Assembly (NCBI GenBank): GCA_949358305.1
Contig: OX442317.1
Location: forward strand, 1,302,001 to 1,366,000
From: Strigamia acuminata
Lineage: Eukaryota > Arthropoda > Chilopoda > Geophilomorpha > Linotaeniidae
DNA length: 64,000 bases
Direction: 5' to 3'
Below, in pieces: positions 1 through 12,500 of this stretch. The notes under the pieces were generated by a model that saw only the letters and a list, made by a program, of their open reading frames with translations, had not been told where the DNA came from and made no database searches. Made by a program: the position numbers and the translations under genes. Every line of letters starts with the position of its first letter. The stretch's first letter is position 1.

Positions 1-1325
1 GGCCTTTTATGCAAGACTGCTGTAATTCCAGCAATCTAAATTGACTTTATGATTAGCAAAATGAGAATTTATTGCATCATTTACATAATTGGCTGGCTGA
101 GTCAAGGCGATTTTTTGTTTGTTCATTCAATGTATAAATTCTCTTACAAGTGGAAACAAATTTCCATCCAGCAGATCAAACATGCAATAATTTATTTTTG
201 CCGAGTTTAAGTGAAGGGTAAAGTGAGGTTAGAAAACCAGGTTCATAACACACAATGCTCTGTCAAAGTTCACTGACTCACCTTTACTAACCCTTGCAAG
301 ACTTGAGGAACATGACACTTGGGAGAGATCCAGTAGCTCCAATCTCATGCTGTTTTTACTTTTTATTAATATATATATACTGAATATAAAAAAAACAATC
401 CAAAAAAGGAAAGAAAAAATTTTTTTTTTGGTTTAGGTCAGTATGACTTGAATATTGGGTCAGAGGAAGAAGCCAATTGCGATTCAATTGGTAATTAAAC
501 AGGCAGACAGTCATTTGTTATGATTTGCTGAGACAGCAAAGGTCTTTGAGCAATTGCAATGGTTTTAGGACAAAGACCCTTGAGAAATGATGTGGAAAAA
601 CAAATTTTAGTTGGGAAATTGAGGAATCTGTTCAAAATTCTTGTCACAAACACCTGCTTAACATCTGAGTTTGCATTTCTTGCTTTTATGAGTCACAGGG
701 TGAAGCAATTTATAGAGATAATCTCTTTGGGGTTTTCTTTTTCTTTTTTTTTCTTCTTGCTGTTTTGATTGTGACTTTTAAGCGAAAATATTTTCATTTG
801 TATGGTTTTTGGGTGATGTTTTTTGTTCGGGGTATTTAGCATGCAGGACTAATTGTTGATGTAGAGTTTACAATTTGACCTTTGGATCTGAAAATGTGAG
901 TCCATGAGTGAAATACAGACACCCCCAATGGCCCATTGAGAAGTGGAATTCCAACTGGCGCCAGACATTTCTCTACATGTGAATCCTTGAGCCAAGTTCA
1001 CTGAGGCAGGTTGCAAGCTTTGAACTTGGACTCTAAGCTTGCACAAATGGATCAGGTTGATGATCAAATGGCTCAGCATTTGTCAGAAGCTATTATCGGC
1101 CTTGTACATTTTAAACAAAAAAATTATTTAAAGAAAGAACACGAAAAAAAGTTTTTTTTTTTTTTTTTTATTTTTTTTTTTTAAATAATTTATTTGCTTT
1201 GAAAGTGTTATCTCATTGTCAAGTGAGCTAATTACACTTGGTTTGTTTTATTGTTTTATTGTCGAATAGGTTACATTTTATTTGGCAGTGGGTTTATTTT
1301 GTTGTTTTATGAACACTTTCATTTT
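1..1325. other. AT-rich noncoding DNA, no gene seen
   Basis: No convincing exon is visible on either strand. There are poly-T and poly-A runs around 1150-1180 and short random ORFs only. None of the short ORFs has a recognisable domain or a plausible splice context. Confidence 0.5.
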
Positions 1326-1680
1326 GTAATTTTGTAATTTTAACAATTTTGCACTTTTGTAATTTTAACAATTTTGCACTTTTGTAATTTTAACAATTTT
1401 GCACTTTTGTAATTTTAACAATTTTGCACTTTTGTAATTTTAACAATTTTGCATTTTTGTAATTTTAACAATTTTGCACTTTTGTAATTTTAACAATTTT
1501 GCACTTTTGTAATTTTAACAATTTTGCACTTTTGTAATTTTAACCATTTTGCACTTTTGTAATTTTAACAATTTTGCATTTTTGTAATTTTAACAATTTT
1601 GCACTTTTGTAATTTTAACAATTTTGCACTTTTGTAATTTTAACAATTTTGCACTTTTGTAATTTTAACAATTTTGCAGT
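1326..1680. repeat. 25-bp minisatellite, about 14 copies
   Basis: The unit ttttgtaattttaacaatt plus ttgcac repeats head to tail every 25 bp; for example gcac recurs at 1351 and 1376. Copies are nearly identical, with a few single-base variants (gcat for gcac, aacc for aaca). It lies in noncoding DNA. Unlike most minisatellites in this window, its period is not close to a multiple of the DNA helical turn. Confidence 0.9.
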
Positions 1681-3424
1681 TTTTGATTTGTCACGTGATG
1701 TCATTTCCACCAATCGTTTGCGTAATTGCAAAAAAAACACAAAAGACGATAAACACGAATTAATTTTTAACAAAATGATAGAAAATCACAAAATTTCAGA
1801 ATCGTACATTTAATCTTTCATCCAAACATTGCAGCGAAGCTTATTTTCCCCGCATTCAGGCTAAACCGATCCAGTGAGCCAATAACAGACAAATTACTCC
1901 ACGAACACCCCAAATGCTATCTAATCTTCAACGTTTGAAAACAGGTGAAAATTATTATTTCCTAGATAAGCATCAGCGCGCCATTGTATATTAGATTAGC
2001 ATTTAATAAATTGACATCAAATTTATACCTAACGGTGAGAAAATAAGAATTAAAAAAAAGATTTGATGATATCACCGCACAAACATCACGTTTAAGAACA
2101 GGGCACGGCAGATTGGAACATAAATAAATGCTAATCCTCCGCAACATCTGCACTTGTTTCTTTTCCAGCAAAGACACAAAGAAAATCGAGCTCGTTTGAA
2201 AGAAGACAAGTGCAAGGTGAGTTCAAAATTCAAAGTAAACACGGCACACTCATTCCACTCGGGCTTATTTACGTGTTCGCCCTCGTTTTAATCCCGGGAC
2301 CTGGACCTGGGGTGCACGCTCGGTTTGTAAAGAAGATCCCAAACGCTAAATTTAGAAATACACAAGGGGAATTTAATGTTGCAATTTATTTTTAGCAACT
2401 TGTTATTTATTTATTTTATTTTTATTTTTTATTTTTTTTTTTGGGTTGGAAAAAATGATAAAGTCGAATTGGAGTGTTAAAGCTGCAAAATGGAGTTTCC
2501 AAGGCCGGTGTTTTTTTTTTTTTTTAAAGTCTGGTGTAGTGACGTAATGATGATGTGATAAAAGTTGAGGAAATGCTCCACTAATGGTAAGTTTGGAGCA
2601 GAACCACTTAAATTGGCGACATGCTGTCTGCTTTCGATGAATTTGTCACACTTTGTGCCCACTTTTGTTTATTTCTCTTTTCGCGCTTCGCTGCAAATTA
2701 AAGACGAAGAAATAAAAAAGAAATAAACAATTATTATTTTCAAGAGATTTTTTTTTTTAAAAAAAAATTTGGGGCTCCCGATGGGGCTTGGGGCCTACTT
2801 CTGGGTGTGACACTGAAAGTACTAAATGTGGGAGGAAAGAATATTTTTTTTTAAAATTGGAATTTTCGATTTTTTGATGTTTTTTTAGGGCCATCCAAAG
2901 GTGTGTTTGGGTAATTCGTGCCTGGTTTGAGGTTAGAGAGATAAGTTTGTAAAGTCTTTTGTTGCTAGCACGTTTCTTACCACAGCCCACACGTGCAGGT
3001 GCATAATGGGGTGCAGGTGTGAAACTACACTTTTGTCGTAAAATTGAAAGCCAGTTTAAAAAGTTCGTTCTACACTAATCCCGAGCCATAAATTATGTCC
3101 ATGATGAGATTAGGAGCGAGACAAACCAAGTCTGGCGTATAGTTTTAGAGGAGGGCGTGGAATAAGCCTAAATACCATAAGTTAACACAGAGTATGAAAC
3201 GTGGGAAAGAAAGAATGAAAGAAATAACACCTCGAGGTGAAACTCGAGATTTTTCCGACATTTATTCATAATATTAAATGGGGTTTTGATTCAAATGTAA
3301 ATCAAGGGCTAAATTAGAAAATTTGATGTAAATTTATGAGTTAATAAACAGATAATAATAAATGCATGATGATAGATCTCAATTAATGTAAACAAACTTT
3401 TCAGTGGGCAAATAATGATCAAAT
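1681..3424. other. AT-rich noncoding DNA, no gene seen
   Basis: No exon could be supported. The short ORFs have unremarkable, low-complexity translations. Homopolymer A and T runs are frequent, for example near 2405-2440, 2510-2525 and 2750-2767. Confidence 0.45.
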
Positions 3425-3500
3425 TAGGCTGAAATCACGCAAATTTTGCTGAAATCAGGCTGAAATCACGCAAATTTTGCTGAAATCAGGCTGAAATCTT
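3425..3500. repeat. 31-bp short tandem repeat (about 2.3 copies)
   Basis: The segment starting gctgaaatcacgcaaatttt occurs at 3428 and again at 3459, exactly 31 bp later, followed by partly diverged copies to about 3600. A and T tracts inside the unit are spaced about 10-11 bp apart. Confidence 0.75.
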
Positions 3501-3609
3501 AATAATCTTGACAAAATTAGACAAAATCTTGTAATTATTGATGAAATCAGGCGAAAATAATGCAAATCATGATGAAATCAGGCCAAAATCTTGAGAAAAA
3601 TGATGAAAT

Positions 3610-3785
3610 TGTGGCTAAAACTTTGAAAATCATCATCAAATTTGGCTACAACTTTGAAAATCATCATCAAATTTGGCTACAACTTTGAAAATCATCATCA
3701 AATTTGGCTATAACTTTAAAAAACATCATAAAATTTGGCTACAACGTTGAAAATCATTATCAAATTTGGCTAAACATTTATTTAT
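3610..3785. repeat. 31-bp minisatellite, about 5 copies
   Basis: The word tttggcta recurs at 3641, 3672, 3703, 3734 and 3765, a constant step of 31 bp. The unit contains aaaatcatcatcaaatttgg. Copies differ by a few substitutions. Confidence 0.9.
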
Positions 3786-4364
3786 AAACATTTGAGCGCA
3801 AATTTCGCCTAAACATCGCAAACAAACTTATTGTTTGCATTGAAAAGCCGAAATTTCTTTGGAGTGAACGTTTGAGGATGACACGATGCAATCTCTTTAG
3901 TCTTCACCCGGAGACAAATGCGAAAAAAATTGCACTTTTAGTCATAAAGTATGTTTGAAAATGGAGTCAAAAGCGGAACCATTTCTCAATTTCTATTCTC
4001 GCATTGAGCACGTCGCAAATTCCTGCAACTTTTGTCCCACTGCACATTATACGGGTTGCTTACTGACCGGGGTCCTGACATTGAATAGAAATATCCCTAG
4101 CCCTATTCATATGGTAGGGGAACCGAGTTTTTGCCATTAGCGCCGTGACACAGCAGGGGACACTCACACCTGGTCACCTGAACCTGCTAAACTGACAAAG
4201 GAGCGCTATTTCACCTCAAACTGGACCCTTTCGACTTTGAAAACGAACCCCAAACTCATTTATTCCTCAACCCCAGATGAAAAATTGATAAGAATCGATA
4301 AAAATCGATTTAGATTCAACAAAAATCGATTTCCACCGCGTAAAAATTGATTTAGCCATAAAAT

Positions 4365-4720
4365 AGTCGATTTTTAACCAATTCGTCCATTTAAAAGTCG
4401 AGTTTTAACCAATTCGTCCATTTAAACGTCGATTTTTAACCAATTCGTCCATTTAAAAGTCGATTTTTAACCAATTCGTCCATTTAAAAGTCAATTTTTA
4501 ACAAATTTGTGTATAAAAAAGTTCATTTTTAACCAATTTGTGCATAAAAAAGTTCATTTTTAACCAATTTGTGCATAAAAAAGTTTATTTTTAACCAATT
4601 TGTGCATAAAAAAGTCAATTTTTAACGAAGAAAAATTAATTTTTAACCAATTTAACCACAAAAATTTTTTTTAACTAATTTAACCACAAAATAAATTTTT
4701 TTAACCAATTTTTGGTCACA
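4365..4720. repeat. 31-bp minisatellite grading into about 32-bp variants
   Basis: The word attcgtcc recurs at 4381, 4412, 4443 and 4474 (31-bp steps) within units of the type tttttaaccaattcgtcc. From about 4500 the unit changes to a related form with gtgcataaaaaagttcattt at about 32 bp, and it decays by 4720. Confidence 0.9.
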
Positions 4721-5069
4721 CATCAATGAAAAATGAAAACACGTAAGTATTTGGTTACTATTGGAAAATTTCCCACACTTTTGTCATTTCCTAATCATTT
4801 ATCATAAAATATTTGATTAAGGTGTAAAAAAAATGCTTAAAACTCTTATTGGTTACTTAGTTACACTCGAAATTCTCCAAGGGAGGATGGAAATGTTGTT
4901 TTAAGACGGCAATAAAAATGATAATAAAAATGTGTGAAATCAAGTGATAAATAAACGCTAAAAAAAAACATAATAACCAATCCAAAATTAATTTTTATCC
5001 AATTTAAAAAAAAAAAAAAAAAAAAAATTCTAAATCAAAAATAAAAATAGTTTGAATTTTCAAAGGGTA

Positions 5070-5365
5070 TCCGGATCCCGGACGGCGCGGGGTGGAGTAG
5101 ACGCGTCCACTGTACCCCCGAGACCCTCGTGGGAGGATCCCAGTGACGTGATTGGTTCGGCATTGTGGCTCGAAGCTGCCCGCCACCACCCGACCTAGAA
5201 CAAGTTGACGCCTCGCACTTGTTCTTCTCACACCTTGGATATTCACTACCAACTACACTTTATGTCACATCTCCTCCGACGGATGTCCAGTGTCGCACCA
5301 CCTGCACCACGGGCCAATGGGGCCCTTCCACACGCGGCATGACAAGCACAAGAGGTCGGTAACCC
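5070..5365. other. GC-rich island in AT-rich DNA, unidentified
   Basis: About 300 bp of balanced to GC-rich sequence stands out against poly-A/T flanks (a poly-A run ends near 5028 and TTTACATTT repeats start near 5387). It contains gacggcgcggggtggagtag and several CpGs. Open frames exist on both strands but none matches a family I recognise. It could be an isolated exon, a CpG-rich promoter or a degraded mobile element. I cannot choose between these. Confidence 0.4.
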
Positions 5366-6375
5366 CCTACACCTTCATTGCACATTTTATTTACATTTTA
5401 TTTACATTTTATTTTCACTTATTCGAGTTTTTTACAATTTTTTCCGAGATTTTTTCGTGAAAATTGGCAATTTTTGCATCAAAAATTGAATTTAGGCTTA
5501 AAAAGTGGATTTGTTTTTTTTGTATTTTTTTTTTGTGGGAGTTAATTGGGATTTTAATTTTTTTTGTTTTTTGGGAATTTTTTTTTTGGGTTTTTACTTC
5601 CGGTGCCATTTACTTTCATCTTGTTGACACTGACGTGTTTGAATTAAGTAGGATGTGATGATATTTGAGGTTGTGACAGTAATTGAGGGCTTTTAAAACC
5701 ACTTCTTCAACCGCCATGCCTATTATTATTTATTTAAAAAAAAAAAAATTTTATTTTTTCAATTGATATAAATTTCCAAGAAAATTTCTAATTTTTTGGT
5801 TAAATTTTCAAAATTTAAAAAAAAAAAACAATATTTTTATTTTTAACGCGGGGAGTCGTACAGTTTTGATCTGTCCGACTCCTTCCATGTTAAAAAATTG
5901 TAGATGAAGGCCGAGGGGTTGTGGGGGTGGGAAAAGGGAAATGAATGAGCAAGTTGTTTGAAGTGACACGAATCTGACATAAATCGTTGAGCTGCAAATG
6001 GAAAAGAGTTTAAAAACTCACAAGATGATCATGTGACTTGCGAGGAGGGGTAGAATGTGGTTGGTCAGTGCCCACACAGTGCGTTTTCTTGTTTTGTGAG
6101 GGTGTTACTGTTTGAGAACAGCTGTGCCATGAATTTAACATCCCCATCACACCTGAATCCACAACTGGCCGACTCTTTTTACAGCACTAAAAATGAGCCA
6201 CTTTAATGTGCCTGCCTGGCTGCTTGGCTACTTACGTTTCCCTCAACTCGTTTCACACGTGTTGTAGACACAATTAAAAGTCAAACATGGTGTATCTTAA
6301 TTTTGGGCCAATTTGGAATGCGTCAGGCATTTCTCTTAGACTTGTTTTGATGGCATAAAATTATGCTTTCAACAT
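5366..6375. other. AT-rich noncoding DNA, no gene seen
   Basis: Poly-T and poly-A tracts alternate with unstructured sequence. Short ORFs are artefacts of T-rich or A-rich composition (F/K-rich translations). Confidence 0.45.
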
Positions 6376-7115
6376 GCTGTCCATAAATGGAAGGAAAGAA
6401 GAAAGAAAATAGGGAAAAAATGGAAAAATAATGGAGAAATAATGGAAAAATGAGGAGAAATGAGGAGAAATGAAGGAAAAAATTGAAAAATGGGGAAAAC
6501 ATGTGCAAAAATTGGAAATTAATTGGAAAAAGTGAAAATTAATTGGAATAAATGAAAATTAATTGCAAAAAATTGACAATTAATTGCAAAAAATTGACAA
6601 TTAATTGCAAAAAATATTAAAAAAATGAAAATTAATTGGAAAAATGTTGAAAAAATGAAAAATTGGAAAAACAACTGAAAAAATTAAGGTGGAAATGGAA
6701 AAACAAGTGGAAAAATGGGGAAAAATGTGAAAAAAAGAAGGAGTTATATGATGGGGAAATGATGGAAAGAATTGAAAAATGGGGAAAACATGTGCAAAAA
6801 GTAAAATTTAATTGGAAAAAATGAAAATTAATTGGAAAAAATGAAAATTAATTGGAAAAATTGAAAATTAATTGGAAAAAGTGACAATTAATTGGAAAAA
6901 ATATTGAAAAAATGAAAAATTGGAAAAACAACTGAAAAAATTAAGGTGGAAATGGAAAAACAAGTGGAAAAATGTAGAAAAATGTGATAAAAATAAGGAG
7001 TAATATGGGGAAATGATGGAAAGAATTGAAAAATGGGGGAAAAAATGGGAAAAAAGTAAAAACTAATTGGAAAAATGTGAAAAACTTTTTTTATTTTTTT
7101 TTATTAAAAAAAAAA
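6376..7115. repeat. A-rich degenerate minisatellite, about 20-bp unit
   Basis: Purine-rich DNA dominated by tggaaaaaatgaaaattaat repeats with a basic step of 20 bp (clearest at 6800-6900). Two longer blocks (about 6480-6740 and 6770-7040) resemble each other, both running from aatggggaaaacatgtgc to aaggtggaaatgg and related words, which suggests a secondary duplication of about 0.3 kb. Confidence 0.75.
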
Positions 7116-9160
7116 AAAATTTCCACTTGAACAACACAAATCAAATCACACACGAAACCGAAAGCAAAAGCTAAAACAGCAGCTATCACCACCGATTAAT
7201 CACTCCCCAATTAAGTAAATGAACTAGTTGTTGAGTATACACGAGCTATCAGTTGAGGAAGTCATCTGTAATGCTATCTGTTTTCAGAGCGCCACCTGTG
7301 CTTGTCCTTTGTCACACCAAGGTGTGATAAGATTCTCTGCAATGAGATAAGCAATCCCTCTTTCTTTTCCCTCCATCTCCCTCTTACCCGTGTTTCACTC
7401 GTTTCTAATCAAATATACATGACTTTTGAGTGCAATACAACAACCAAACATTACTCGCAACCCCCACCTGTCATTCCCACACAAAAATAAATTAATCTTA
7501 CCACCAGCTACCACTTAATAAACAAGATGGCCCCGTGATCCTCTCCAACAACCATTAGAATAAATTTAAACCTTAAATTGCAATTAAAACAAAAAGGGGG
7601 ACACGAAAAAAAATTTTAAAAAATAAAAAAAAAAAAATTGGAGGAACCTTTTTTTTTTTTTTTCCAATTTACTAATTTTCAAATTATTTTTTCCATTTTT
7701 ATTTTTTGGAGATTGTTTTTGAGATTGTATAGTTGCGAGACTTGAAAAGCCCCTAGGAAGGTTAGAAGCCTCCTGCAGGGTGAGGGAGTTTGACATGAGT
7801 GACTTCGCACCTGGCTGAGCTTTGCAGCCCTTTTGACAAGTAAGAGGGTGGGGATCCTGCAAAGACACCCTCCCTTAGTTCCTTCAGTTGCACATACACA
7901 TTTTTCTTGCTTTTAGACAACAAAATTCGCCAAATTTGATTGAAATTCGGGCAAAATGTGGGGAAAAAGACACAAATCGTGTGCAAATCTACCAGAAATA
8001 CCCTTAAATGGCAAAGATGTAGCGCAAAAACACTAAAATATTCGATTATAAGTGGAAAATTGTTTAAAAATGTGGATTTTTCAACGAAATTTGAGTTTTC
8101 GCAGACAGAGGCTGGTGGTGATTAAAATCCTCAATTCTTGGAAGAGAAGAGAACCTCTTTGGTGATGAGCAAATCAGGTTTTTCTGATGAACTCAATGTA
8201 AAGGTTGATTTGGCGGTCTGCCATCAAGTGCCAAGGTGGGAAAATGGCCGCGGGCAAGGAGGGTTTGGAATGAAGTTTCCTCCTCCCTTGCTGGTCCACT
8301 CACCCTCCACCCTTCACACAAGTGTCATGAAAAACATCACCTCTCATATTCTTGTGTATCCAACACAACACGCTTTTTTATTTCACCCCAAAATTGGAAA
8401 GAACAAAAAAATAGGCCTAAAAGTGGAAAAATTAGGCTTAAACTTTCCTTTGTTGTGTTTGAATGGATTGTTGTGGTCAGTTTTGAGGGTTTGGGTGGAT
8501 GTTTTCGATGTTTTGTTTGATGATGTTGTTATTTTTGTTTTAATTTGTCTTTTCTATAAAAAAAAAGGAGAGAAAAAAATGTAAGTTTCTTGTTTCTTGC
8601 ACCTGAAAAGAGGTGGAAAGTTCAACAAGCTGCTTCTTTTCTCTCTTGCTCAAAATGGTTTATCAATAGCAGTGAAGGAGGAGCCCATTTTAAGTTGTAG
8701 GGTGGATAGGAAGGATAATTCCAGTTGTCACATGAATGCTTCAACAAATTGTATACATCCCAAACTTTTATCAAAATGATTATCATTAAATCTGGCAATT
8801 AATTGACCCTGAAATGATGTAATCTTGACTAAACTTTAAGTGAAAATGTGTCCAATACGATTGGTTTAATTTGGAAATGAGAAATCAGACAAAAACACGA
8901 GCAAACTATCGCAATTAAGCCTAAATCCCATAGGATAGAACGTAAAAATTGACCGAAACTTTAAAAATAATTATTTGTATTACTCTTTTAAATACTATTT
9001 TTATTTTAGAAACAAAAAAACCAAAATTTCGAAAATATTCTCGATGCTTTCCAACAAATTTAATCCATTATTTACAAAACAGTTTCCAACTTTTAACTCG
9101 TTTCCAAAACATTAACATTAAACGGAGGTCCGGTTAGAGATTACCCTCGTCTTGAAACGA
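7116..9160. other. Noncoding DNA upstream of RGM, no gene seen
   Basis: No exon could be supported. Several ORFs of 60-148 codons are present (for example around 8138-8584), but they begin at non-ATG codons or have low-complexity translations without known domains. A small inverted repeat cctcgt/acgagg with a six-base loop lies at about 9145-9162. Confidence 0.4.
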
Positions 9161-9167
9161 GGTTAGG

Positions 9168-9176
9168 TATAAAATA
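9168..9176 (+). promoter_or_regulatory. TATA-like box of the RGM gene
   Basis: tataaaata lies about 350 bp upstream of the RGM start codon, where the sequence changes from AT-rich to GC-rich. Position and composition fit a core promoter, but no transcript start can be seen from sequence alone. Confidence 0.35.
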
Positions 9177-9235
9177 ATCCCCGGTCAGCTCCATCGTCAC
9201 GAAATCCAACGTCGACTGTGTGAATTGATATTTTA

Positions 9236-9243
9236 TGACGTCA
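9236..9243 (+). promoter_or_regulatory. Palindromic CRE (ATF/CREB-type) site
   Basis: A perfect tgacgtca palindrome lies 60 bp after the TATA-like box and 273 bp before the RGM start codon. This is the consensus for CREB/ATF bZIP factors. If transcription starts at the TATA-like box it would be in the leader rather than upstream. Its use is inferred only. Confidence 0.35.
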
Positions 9244-9480
9244 GATCCAACACCCGGTCGCGATCGCTCCAACTGCGCCCCGCAGGCTGCCGAGACATGA
9301 GTAATGGCAGTTGAGGAAACCTTGGCGAGCCAGTCGTGGCCCAGTTGAGCGATCGATCGAGCGATTTATCACGGATTAACTCTCGCAGCCGGATTTTTTT
9401 CAACGTCGCCATTCTTTTCCTCGTTCGCAGATCGAAGCCGAGTGTGATCGCAGTGCCCGCGCAGCCGCTTCGTCACTCAG

Positions 9481-9516
9481 ATGCGACCAACGTCCCTAAA
9501 TGGAAGAAGGCGGTGA
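9481..9516 (+). promoter_or_regulatory. Upstream ORF whose stop overlaps the RGM start
   Basis: An 11-codon ORF starts at ATG 9481 and ends at TGA 9514-9516. The last base of that stop is the first base of the RGM ATG at 9516 (tgatg). Two shorter upstream ORFs start at 9297 (5 codons) and 9304 (14 codons). The arrangement would suit termination and reinitiation control of RGM translation if all lie in the mRNA leader. Confidence 0.45.
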
Positions 9517-12500
9517 TGGGGCGGCGGAAGGTCGGCCTCACGTCCGCTTTGGTCCCGATCGCTCTTTCACTTCTCCAAATCATGTGTTTGGCCAGCCTCG
9601 CTTCTGCAGGTAAGACAAAAACTTGAAAACAACTCTTAACCACTCATCTGTGTACACTCCTGCTATTTTTTTGAACGATCAAACGGTAAAAACGGTGTAA
9701 ATGCGCGGAAAAGCAGACGGGCAACTAGGTCGTAGTAAAAAGGTCTCAAGGACGCCATGTTGGCTGGCAAAGCGAGGTTAAAATAGATTCATCGTTTTTT
9801 TGTTTTGTTTTGTAAATAAATGGTATTGTACATAAATATTTTGATCGAAAATGAATTTAAAAGCGTTGTTTATTTAAATGTTTAAAAAGAAATTCGTTAA
9901 ATTAATTTTTTTGTAGTTTTTCTTGATTTTTTGTTGATTTTCTTGTTTTGTTTTGTAAATAAATTTAATCTTTTGGTATTTTCGTGTTTGTTCGCAGGTA
10001 AATCGCACGAGTGTGTTGCGCAACGGTGCTCGCGTCAGTACGAACACGCGATGGAGACGAACACGGTTTATCGCGGTCCGAACGTGCGATATTGTGCCAT
10101 TTTGCGCTCGTATTTCGACTGTTTGCGCTCGTCGGCGCGCGGTTGTCGCGGGAACCTCGAGTACCAGGCGATGACGACGGTGATCGTGCAGTGGACGAAC
10201 GAGTACAATTGCTCGTACCTACAGTCGACGGGCGCGGGAGCGGAGGACGAGGCGCCGTTGACGGCGACGAGCGCGCCGTCGCCCAAGTGCGTTTTCCGCG
10301 GCCGTCACGTGTACGATATTTGCGGTTTGTTCGGCGACCCGCATCTCAGGACTTTCGACGACCGGGCTCAGACTTGTAAAGTGCTAGGGGCGTGGCCTTT
10401 GATTGATAATTCGTACCTGGCCGTGCAGGTGACCAACGAAGCTGTGGCCAAAGGGTTGAAGGCCTCGGCCACGAGCAAGGTGAGATGCAAAAACGATCAC
10501 ATTTATATTTCTCTGTTATTGAATGATTTTTACACTTGTTTTTATGGCTAATCTAACGCAATTGCGTTTATTTTGCGTTTTGTGGGCAAATTTCGTGTTT
10601 TTTAGTAGAAAAATTTCATGTTTTCCGATGAAATTTTGATAAATTTCATGTTTTCCGATAAAATTTTGATAAATTTCATGTTTTCCGATGAAATTTTGAT
10701 AAATTTCATGTTTTCCGATGAAATTTTGATATTTTTCCGTGTTAATCGATGAAAATTATATTTTTCTCGGTGTAAAACGTTATTTGTAGCAGTATTTATT
10801 AATTTTTTCGACAAACTTTCGAAACGGCAGGAAGTCCGAAATGAAAATTAATGTGGTGTTAAGAAATTAAATGCACAATTTGTGTATGGGTGATTTTTAA
10901 TTTTTTTTCGGTCTTTTTTTTAAGTGGAGGATCAATCAAGAGCAGCGAGATAAAAAAAAAAGTTGAATAGTGGTCGGCCGGTTCCTCCCCGTGGATGCGC
11001 GAGGGGAAAATGGTTGGAGCCCTTTGAAGGGTAGTGGGGAAGGAAAGAAAGAAGGGAACGAGTAGCGCAACTTGGTGTGCGAGGAATAATAATGACAGGC
11101 GAGCAGAGCCCACTAAATCAGTTTATGACAGCACAAAAGATGGCCACGTACTGTTAGCAATCCCCTGCCCCCCCCTTTTAACCCCCAATTTCCCCTTTTT
11201 CGAGAATCGAATAATTCTCCGCCATTGGATCTCGTAAAATCTCGATTTTCAAGCGAGAACGGGGGAAATGATTTATGTAAATCAATTGGGGGGTCATTGA
11301 AGGTTTTTTTGAGGTGTGAGGGGGAAAGAGGGGAAAAAATTGATTTTTTTTATTTTATTTTTTTTATTTTTGGAGGTTCTAAGGTCGTTGTGTTTTATTT
11401 GGGGAGAAATTAGTATTCTTGATAAGGGTGCCAGCAGGGCGCAAAATATGACTGTTTTCATCATTTCGTGTAAAAAGAGATGTCGGGTAATATTTTTTTT
11501 TTGTATATTTTTTTATGGATATTTTTGTTTTTTTATTAGTGTCATGAATAATGTTGGTGGAAAAAAATTGTTATGTAAATTTGTCGGACTTGTAACTGCA
11601 CCTTTTTTGGGGTTAAGTTTTGTTGTGAAATTAAGGAAAGAGAGAGAGAGAGAGAGATGTGGTGACCTTGAGTGACCTCGAGTGTTTTGAGGAAATTGAT
11701 GTGAGATGTGGCGTGAGGAGAGGAGGGAAATGATAGGTTTTTTTTTATTATTTTATTTTATTTTATTTATTTTTTTGTTTTTTTGGTTTTATTTTGGTTT
11801 GGTTTGAATTAAGGTGTAGAGGTTTTGATAAATGGAGAGTTGTGTAAGACTTTTCCTTATGAATGGTTGATGTAATTAGGTCTGTAAGGAAATGGGGAAA
11901 TCCTAATTACGTCTACTCGTGTTTTGTAATGCTCGTTTTCATAACACTGAAAGTGAATTGATTTGAGGCGATTTTCACGGAAGGAAATTTATTTGAATTC
12001 GATTTTTGAGGAATTTTGGAAATTGGAAAATCGATTTAAATGAGATTTTGAATGAATGATATCGATTTGAATGAGATTTTGCATGAATTAAATCGATTTG
12101 AATGAGATTTTGCATGAATGAAATCGGTTTGAATGAGGTTTTGGATGAATTAAATCGATTTAAGCGTAATTTTTGAGGAAGTAGTCTAATTGTTTAAATG
12201 GTAAAATCGATTTAAATGAGATTTAAAATGAATTAAATCGCTTTTAAATATTTTTTTAGCGAATAAAAAACGATTTCAAACCTATTTCAACGAAAATAAA
12301 TGGATTATAAGCCTATTTTAACGACCAAAATGGATTTGACCTAGTTGTTTAATGAATAAAATGGACAGAAACTGAAATATTGCTGTTTTTGTTTGTCAGA
12401 TTACGATCATCATCAAGGAACACAGTCCTTGCACCCAGGAGAAAACGTACGAAGCCGTGACGGACAACCTGCCAGCCACGTTCGTCGACGGCACGCAAGG

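Larger units (their letters stand above)
10480..12399 (+). other. RGM intron 2 (1.9 kb), repeat-bearing
   Basis: Bounded by a GTGAG donor after codon AAG (phase 0) and a TTTGTCAG acceptor. It holds a 30-bp and a 31-bp tandem repeat (separate entries), an (ag)n run near 11640-11657 and T-rich stretches near 11345-11370 and 11740-11790. No nested gene is visible. Confidence 0.75.
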
